DNA of 15,979 nucleotides from JAMCZZ01 sp964363695. GTDB taxonomy: Bacteria > Patescibacteriota > UBA1384 > XYA2-FULL-43-10 > 1-14-0-10-43-13. Below, piece by piece: positions 12,322 to 15,979 of this stretch. The translations under genes and the position numbers were made by a program. Positions within the stretch are counted from its first letter, which is position 1; every line of letters starts with the position of its first letter. The notes beneath the pieces are model-generated. The model saw only the letters and a list, made by a program, of their open reading frames with translations, was not told where the DNA came from and searched no databases. The stretch is taken from NCBI GenBank assembly GCA_964363695.1, contig CAYIJI010000027.1:1-15979 (forward strand), given 5' to 3'.

Positions 12322-12407
12322 AACAAGAACTTAGCGTTTTGACTATAGGAGAAGTCAGCCAAATTTATAAACTTGATCTCGAGAAGATTTTGGAACAGTT
12401 GAATTAG
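12322..12407 (+). pseudogene. Truncated DUF1858 gene copy (3' end only)
   Basis: Matches 11492-11575 of the intact gene. The first 40 bases are identical; after that the match drops to about two thirds while the protein frame is kept (QELSVLTIGEVSQIYKLDLE...). The start, the CxxC half and any ribosome site are missing. Its stop TAG is completed by the first bases of the second MITE, replacing the last three residues of the intact version. Confidence 0.85.
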
Positions 12408-12569
12408 AGCCTGTTTAATAACTGCTCTTGAAGGCAGAAACGAGCAGATTTCGAGCGAAAAAGACGAAGTGTGAGGAAAGATAGCCAAAGCTACCTTGAC
12501 GAGCAATTCGGCTTTTACAGCCGAAATATGCCGTTTATGACTATCAGATGTAGTTATTAGACAGGCTCT
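12406..12569. mobile_element. MITE-like element, copy 2 (164 bp)
   Basis: Same length, orientation and terminal repeats as copy 1 (AGAGCCTGTTTAATAACT ... AGTTATTAGACAGGCTCT). Shared internal blocks include AAACGAGCAGATTTCGAGCG, GATAGCCAAAGCTACCTTGACGA and GCCGAAATATGCCGTTTATG. It follows the truncated DUF1858 copy directly and provides its stop codon. No coding capacity. Confidence 0.82.
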
Positions 12570-12626
12570 TAGAGGTCCTAATCTAAATAACAGCAATATA
12601 TACTTTGCGCTGCTTTAATTAATTAC

Positions 12627-13298
12627 TTATTTATTAATAATAGAAGCAGGGATTTTTTCGTTTAATTTTCCAATATAATTGCGTTTCAATAATAATTTTG
12701 CGCCCTCAGAGTGAATCCTCGATTTGAACGCTTTAGTTGCATCGTTTCCGCAATAAGGCAGTATTTTATCTGGTCCTCCTGAGTGGTATTTTAGAATATC
12801 TGTAGCGTTATAAACTAGGCCATCAATATAAAGCCAGCAATCATTTTCTTTATTGTGTTTTGATATTACAGAACTATCAAGAACTATTTCCGAAGGGGAT
12901 GTATCGCCTTCTGCTGGTTTATTTTGAGCGGAATCAGCATCCTGATTTGTTGTTGAGTCAACTTTATTTTCGCTTCTTGCCTCATTTGAATCATTTGGCT
13001 TTGCAAACAAAGCATACGCAAAAAACGAATAAATTAAAATAATGGCTCCGAAGCAAATTGATCTCACTATTTTTGCAGTGCCAAATTTTTTTTCTGCTAT
13101 CTTGTTCACTGTATTTAAGGAGTGGAAGAGGAGAAGCGGCAAAAGGAGTATGGGAATAATCTTAGTGTGCAATAAACGCACTACTTCATAATTGATGCCA
13201 GGCAAAAGATAAGGTTTCGCCGTGAGAAAACCAGTAGCGATCATTAATAAAGATGTTATTAATAAAAGAAAGATAGTTGCCCTAGTTATTTTTTTCAT
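12627..13298 (-). CDS. Membrane protein with C-terminal cytochrome b5-like heme domain
   Basis: 223 residues from the ATG at 13298; a TTG start further up is possible but adds a charged stretch ahead of the first membrane helix. Three membrane segments (about 4-26, 44-64, 78-98) are followed by an acidic Ser/Asn-rich linker (101-136) and a cytochrome b5 domain (about 138-213). YHSGGPDKIL gives the first axial His (H172), and RIHS the second (H196); WLYIDGLVYNATDIL is the usual beta segment. H44 and H59 lie within a membrane helix pair and might ligate a second heme, which is speculation. An electron-transfer role at the cell surface is likely; the partner is unknown. It is transcribed opposite to its neighbours, with no Shine-Dalgarno site evident. 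Confidence 0.82.
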   Translation of the reverse strand: MKKITRATIFLLLITSLLMIATGFLTAKPYLLPGINYEVVRLLHTKIIPILLLPLLLFHSLNTVNKIAEKKFGTAKIVRSICFGAIILIYSFFAYALFAKPNDSNEARSENKVDSTTNQDADSAQNKPAEGDTSPSEIVLDSSVISKHNKENDCWLYIDGLVYNATDILKYHSGGPDKILPYCGNDATKAFKSRIHSEGAKLLLKRNYIGKLNEKIPASIINK

Positions 13299-13527
13299 AT
13301 CGGCGAGATAGATATTAATTACTTTTTTTTTTTGAGTTATTTTGCTTGCCAACAATCGTCATATCGGAATTCAGCCGATACATCGTTCTAGCTTTTTACT
13401 CTTCGTCTTTATCGTCTTATTATGTACAATATTGACGAAAATTGGAAGTGGACAAATTTATATGGAATGACTAAACTGAATTAGGAATGAGTTAGCCATT
13501 GAGTTATTTTTTGTAAAGGATAAAATT

Positions 13528-13848
13528 ATGAAATTGGGCATAATTCTAGAAACCAAGGAATTAGAAAAAGCATGGAACGCTTTTCGTTTTGCGACAACGG
13601 CTCAAAAACTGGGACACGAGGTAAAGGTATTTCTTTTAGGAGAAGCTGTTGAATGCGAGGGATTATCAGACGAAAAATACAATGTCGGCAAACAGCTAAA
13701 TAATTTTATCGAGGCCGGCGGAGAGATTTTAGCTTGCGGTACCTGTTTAAAATCCAGACACAAAGAAGGCACAGAAGCTTGTCCAATTTCAACAATGAAT
13801 AATTGTGTCGAGATGGTGGAATGGGCTAACAAGGTTTTAACTTTTTAG
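13528..13848 (+). CDS. DsrE/DsrF-like sulfur-relay family protein
   Basis: 106 residues with a single DsrE-like alpha/beta domain. It opens with the strand MKLGIILETKELEKAWNAFRFA, and the family's active cysteine motif appears as ACGTCLKSR (C70, C73), followed by C85 and C93. In DsrE/TusD proteins a cysteine at this place carries persulfide sulfur; the CxxC form found here is common in stand-alone members near redox genes. AAAGGA about 7 bases before the ATG sets the start. The gene stands alone between the b5 protein (opposite strand) and the SHOCT gene. Sulfur transfer or thiol redox is a family-based inference. Confidence 0.85.
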   Translation: MKLGIILETKELEKAWNAFRFATTAQKLGHEVKVFLLGEAVECEGLSDEKYNVGKQLNNFIEAGGEILACGTCLKSRHKEGTEACPISTMNNCVEMVEWANKVLTF

Positions 13849-13943
13849 AAACTCAATAAAATAAGGGCACGAAAGAAAAAAATTGTAGTTTTGGCATATA
13901 TCAATTGTTATTGGGATGGTATATTATGATGGCAAAGGAGCAT

Positions 13944-14642
13944 ATGAAATATATTGTTATCATATTTACAATTTTCGCTTTTTTGAATTTTTTCCCAATA
14001 CCACATGCTTTTGCGCAAGGAATGATGGGTTTTTCGGGCTCATCTCCTGATAATGCTGCCATAAAAAGCCAGCAACAAGAAGAACAAGAAGGTAAAAAAC
14101 TTTTAGGTGACTTAAGCAATAAAACAGTCATTTGTTCTGGGCTTGATGATTCAGATTTTGAGAAAATTGGTGAATATTTCATGGGTCAATCCATCGGAGA
14201 CGTTTCAAGGCATATTGCCATGAATGAGATGATGAAAAGAATGATGGGAGAGGAAGGTGAAGAACAGACACATGCGGCCATGGGTAAACGGTTGAGTAAT
14301 TGTGATACTTCTGCGGAATTTACTCAGGAAAGCAACGGCTGGATATCGATGATGTCAATGATGGGAGGGTGGGCGTCTCTCAATGGATTTAATAAAGGAG
14401 ATAATACTATGATGAATTTTGGTTTTACGCCTTTTAGCTGGTTCGGCGGGATTTTTATGGTTCTATGGTGGGTATTAATAATTGCCGGTATTGTTGCGCT
14501 TGTCAGATGGCTTGCCGGCCAATCAGGACATGAGCATCATTTTAACCACGAAAAGTCGCCTCTTGAGATTTTAAAAGAACGATATGCTAAAGGCGAGATT
14601 GACAAAAAAGAGTTTGAAGATAAGAAAAAAGATCTCGGCTAA
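13944..14642 (+). CDS. Exported Met/His-rich membrane protein with C-terminal SHOCT domain
   Basis: 232 residues from the ATG at 13944, preceded by AAAGGAG (3-base gap); two in-frame ATGs upstream lack a ribosome site. It has a signal peptide with likely cleavage after HAFA (residue 24). A mature domain (about 50-120) carries paired cysteines C64 and C120 and many Met/His residues (YFMGQS, HIAMNEMMKRMMG, HAAMG), which look suited to soft-metal binding. A Met/Gly/Phe-rich stretch leads to one membrane helix (168-190), a His cluster (HEHHFNH, 196-202) and a SHOCT motif (205-231: SPLEILKERYAKGEIDKKEF). The location beside copper genes and the composition suggest a surface copper-binding role; this is inference. 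Confidence 0.78.
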   Translation: MKYIVIIFTIFAFLNFFPIPHAFAQGMMGFSGSSPDNAAIKSQQQEEQEGKKLLGDLSNKTVICSGLDDSDFEKIGEYFMGQSIGDVSRHIAMNEMMKRMMGEEGEEQTHAAMGKRLSNCDTSAEFTQESNGWISMMSMMGGWASLNGFNKGDNTMMNFGFTPFSWFGGIFMVLWWVLIIAGIVALVRWLAGQSGHEHHFNHEKSPLEILKERYAKGEIDKKEFEDKKKDLG

Positions 14643-14645
14643 TTT

Positions 14646-14709
14646 GAAAAAAGCCTAAAATCTAGATCAAAAAAGAACCAGTCCCCTAACCTAGTCCCCT
14701 AACTGCCTA
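14646..14709. repeat. Inverted repeat, left end of the orphan-gene cassette
   Basis: AAAAAGCCTAAAA ... AAAGAACC ... GTCCCCTAA ... is the reverse complement, with small gaps, of 15901-15965. It includes two tandem copies of AGTCCCCTAAC (14680-14690 and 14693-14703). Together the two repeats enclose the whole gene and its terminator. Confidence 0.78.
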
Positions 14710-14725
14710 ACTGCGACTAATAAAT

Positions 14726-14756
14726 AAAAAAGGCCGCCCGAGGAAGCCCCAGGCGG
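14726..14756 (-). terminator. Terminator of the orphan gene
   Basis: Read on -, CCGCC ... GGCGG forms a GC-rich stem with partial inner pairing and a short loop (bases 14734-14756), followed by six T (14731-14726). It is placed 25 bases after the stop codon. Confidence 0.7.
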
Positions 14757-14780
14757 TGTATTATTATTCGATGTTGCCGA

Positions 14781-15734
14781 TTAAGAGAAATCGACAACAT
14801 ATGTGTTAGGCTCTTCTCCTACCAGGCAGACTTTCGCCTTATGGAGATAATCATACTTGGCATGGAAGTACTTCCATTCGTCCAAACCGTACTTACGGCA
14901 GATCCAGTCAATCGTCATGTGGAGGAAATGAGCGGTCTGCTTGGCATTATAGAGAGTGAAGCTTCCCCTTTCCCATTCATCCACGAATTGACTGAGCGTG
15001 TAGTGAGTTGTACCCAAGTACTTCTCTCCCATCTTGCCCAAGACTGAACTGCGAAATGCCTCCCTGTCATCCTTGGGAATTGGATCCACTTTAGTAATTA
15101 GAGATCTTACTAGAAAGTAGATAGGCTTGTCGGTCGGATCGACCAGATAATGGAATCCACCTCCTGAAATCTCTACCGGTGTACGGGTTAGGTAGAGATG
15201 CTCCACCTTATCCAGATACTCCAGGCGTTGAGCAGCCTGAGCACAGGCCATTATCCATGGCCGAAGATCTTCTTCTAGAACAGTTGCTTTCATTTGGCGT
15301 TCGACATACTCTTCGTACGGCATGTCCTTGCCGTCCACACTGACGAACTGCAGTTGCGAAAGCGGATCGAGCTTGAGGTCAGCGATGCTACAGTTCCAAC
15401 AGCAAGAGATATACCCAAGGGTCTTTGCGAGGGCCGCCTGGAATTCAGAGTTCTTGTATCTTCCGACCTTCGGAATTCTGACTACCTGTGTTCCGTCTTT
15501 CTCCTTTAGATACGCCGGTTCATAGGTATTTTTCTCAGGTTCGGACGGCAGAAACTTCCGGAGGCAATCGCTGGATGGAGAGATCTGTATGATAATCTCG
15601 CCACCACGCTTTCGCCAGTCTTCTGCCCGAAAACTGACTTGAGTTACTGGAGTTGTACTTAGCCCTGGCGACTTCTCCAGCCGTCCCGAGATCACCGAGA
15701 TGTTGTATTGCTTCAAAGCACTCACCTCTGTCAA
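14781..15734 (-). CDS. Orphan protein of unknown function in an inverted-repeat cassette
   Basis: About 317 residues, soluble, with no signal peptide or membrane segment. I do not recognise the family. Visible features are CCWNC (a Cys cluster near residue 112), DKVEHLYLTRTPVEISGGGFHYLVD (a probable beta-hairpin with Gly-Gly-Gly), and a Trp/Tyr/His-rich end (WKYFHAKYDYLHKAK). The DNA is clearly GC-richer than its neighbours and uses more C/G-ending codons, so recent transfer is likely. The start is uncertain: TTG at 15734, or TTG at 15716, which has AGGTGA a few bases upstream; the full frame is listed. It has its own terminator and sits between matching inverted repeats. Confidence 0.65.
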   Translation of the reverse strand: MTEVSALKQYNISVISGRLEKSPGLSTTPVTQVSFRAEDWRKRGGEIIIQISPSSDCLRKFLPSEPEKNTYEPAYLKEKDGTQVVRIPKVGRYKNSEFQAALAKTLGYISCCWNCSIADLKLDPLSQLQFVSVDGKDMPYEEYVERQMKATVLEEDLRPWIMACAQAAQRLEYLDKVEHLYLTRTPVEISGGGFHYLVDPTDKPIYFLVRSLITKVDPIPKDDREAFRSSVLGKMGEKYLGTTHYTLSQFVDEWERGSFTLYNAKQTAHFLHMTIDWICRKYGLDEWKYFHAKYDYLHKAKVCLVGEEPNTYVVDFS

Positions 15735-15814
15735 TATGACCTGGACTTTTCAATCTCAGGCGTCAAGGATTTTCCTTGCTCTTGGTGACAGTAAGCCGAT
15801 TGTACTCTCATCGA

Positions 15815-15836
15815 ACTAGTAAATCAATTTACTTGT
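15815..15836. promoter_or_regulatory. Palindrome upstream of the orphan gene (possible operator)
   Basis: AGTAAAT-CA-ATTTACT (15818-15833) is a perfect 7-2-7 palindrome, extendable to 22 bp with one mismatch. It lies about 80-100 bases before the gene start. TTGACG on the - strand (15761-15766) could be a -35 nearer the gene. No other reading frame is supported in 15735-15979. Confidence 0.4.
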
Positions 15837-15900
15837 CAGGTATCTTGCCCCTCTTGATTCTTGACAAGCTCTCCATAGCGATAAGTGGTTAGAGTAAGAC

Positions 15901-15965
15901 AGGGATTAGGGGACGGCAGGGGATTAGGGGACGGTTCTCTTTTGAACTAAGTTTTAGGCTTTTTG
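15901..15965. repeat. Inverted repeat, right end of the orphan-gene cassette
   Basis: Contains two tandem GGATTAGGGGACGG units (15903-15916 and 15921-15934), then GGTTCTCTTTTGAACTAAGTTTTAGGCTTTTTG, matching the left repeat in reverse complement. GGGGAC-type repeats of this kind are often seen beside IS200-like/REP-associated transposases, but none is visible here. Confidence 0.78.
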
Positions 15966-15979
15966 TTGTCGATATGATA

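Noticed and set aside
12318..12596. 92-residue frame on the - strand
   Set aside because: It runs through the second MITE and the antisense of the truncated DUF1858 copy, so it is a chance frame.
15535..15753. 72-residue frame on the - strand overlapping the orphan gene start
   Set aside because: It lies in another frame of the longer gene; its Ser/Arg-rich product shows no recognisable pattern.

Overview
The window is a roughly 16 kb piece of an AT-leaning bacterial genome with standard stop-codon use (TGA ends several genes), tRNAs with encoded CCA, short compact genes and many short palindromic repeats of the 'GTCATCCTGAG' and 'ATTCCC...GGGAATGAC' kinds. The protein set (CsoR-type repressor, an HMA/SafE/cupredoxin fusion, CopA, DUF411, DUF2933, DUF1858, SHOCT and MntA/HepT) would fit a Candidate Phyla Radiation (Parcubacteria-like) genome. 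That placement is inference from gene style, because no rRNA or ribosomal protein gene is present.

The left part (1-4130) is a tRNA-flanked accessory region. tRNA-Pro(TGG) and tRNA-Gly(TCC) bracket a unit of about 2.5 kb bounded by a pair of about 205-bp inverted repeats (253-457 and 2545-2750). It carries a class I methyltransferase on + and two overlapping unknown genes on -. Right of tRNA-Gly lies a compact MntA/HepT toxin-antitoxin pair. The tRNA 3' tip plus terminator reappears in imperfect form at 4085-4127, so the pair may sit between attachment-site-like duplications.

The middle (4135-11209) is a copper-homeostasis island in two transcription units. Unit 1 is csoR plus a 622-aa membrane protein (HMA - SafE/DsbD-like membrane domain - two cupredoxin-like domains). 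Unit 2 is a small HMA chaperone, a CopA-type Cu+ ATPase, a membrane-anchored DUF411 protein, an 'HCPLC' membrane protein and a DUF2933-like His/Met-rich peptide. Both promoters carry nearly the same 23-bp palindrome (10-3-10, arms TACCyATACC / GGTATwGGTA), which I read as the CsoR operator. Copper would then release both units together: the chaperone hands Cu(I) to the ATPase, and the membrane-bound cupredoxin-like and DUF411 proteins handle it at the cell surface.

From 11209 to 14642 a metal/redox neighbourhood continues: DUF1858, a small CDF-like transporter, a membrane protein with a cytochrome b5 domain (on -), a DsrE-like protein and a Met/His-rich SHOCT protein. Two 164-bp MITE-like elements with matching terminal inverted repeats sit here, one just before the intact DUF1858 gene and one fused to a truncated second copy of it.

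The right end (14646-15965) holds a GC-richer orphan gene on -, enclosed by inverted repeats that each contain two tandem GGGGAC-type motifs. It looks like a recently acquired cassette.
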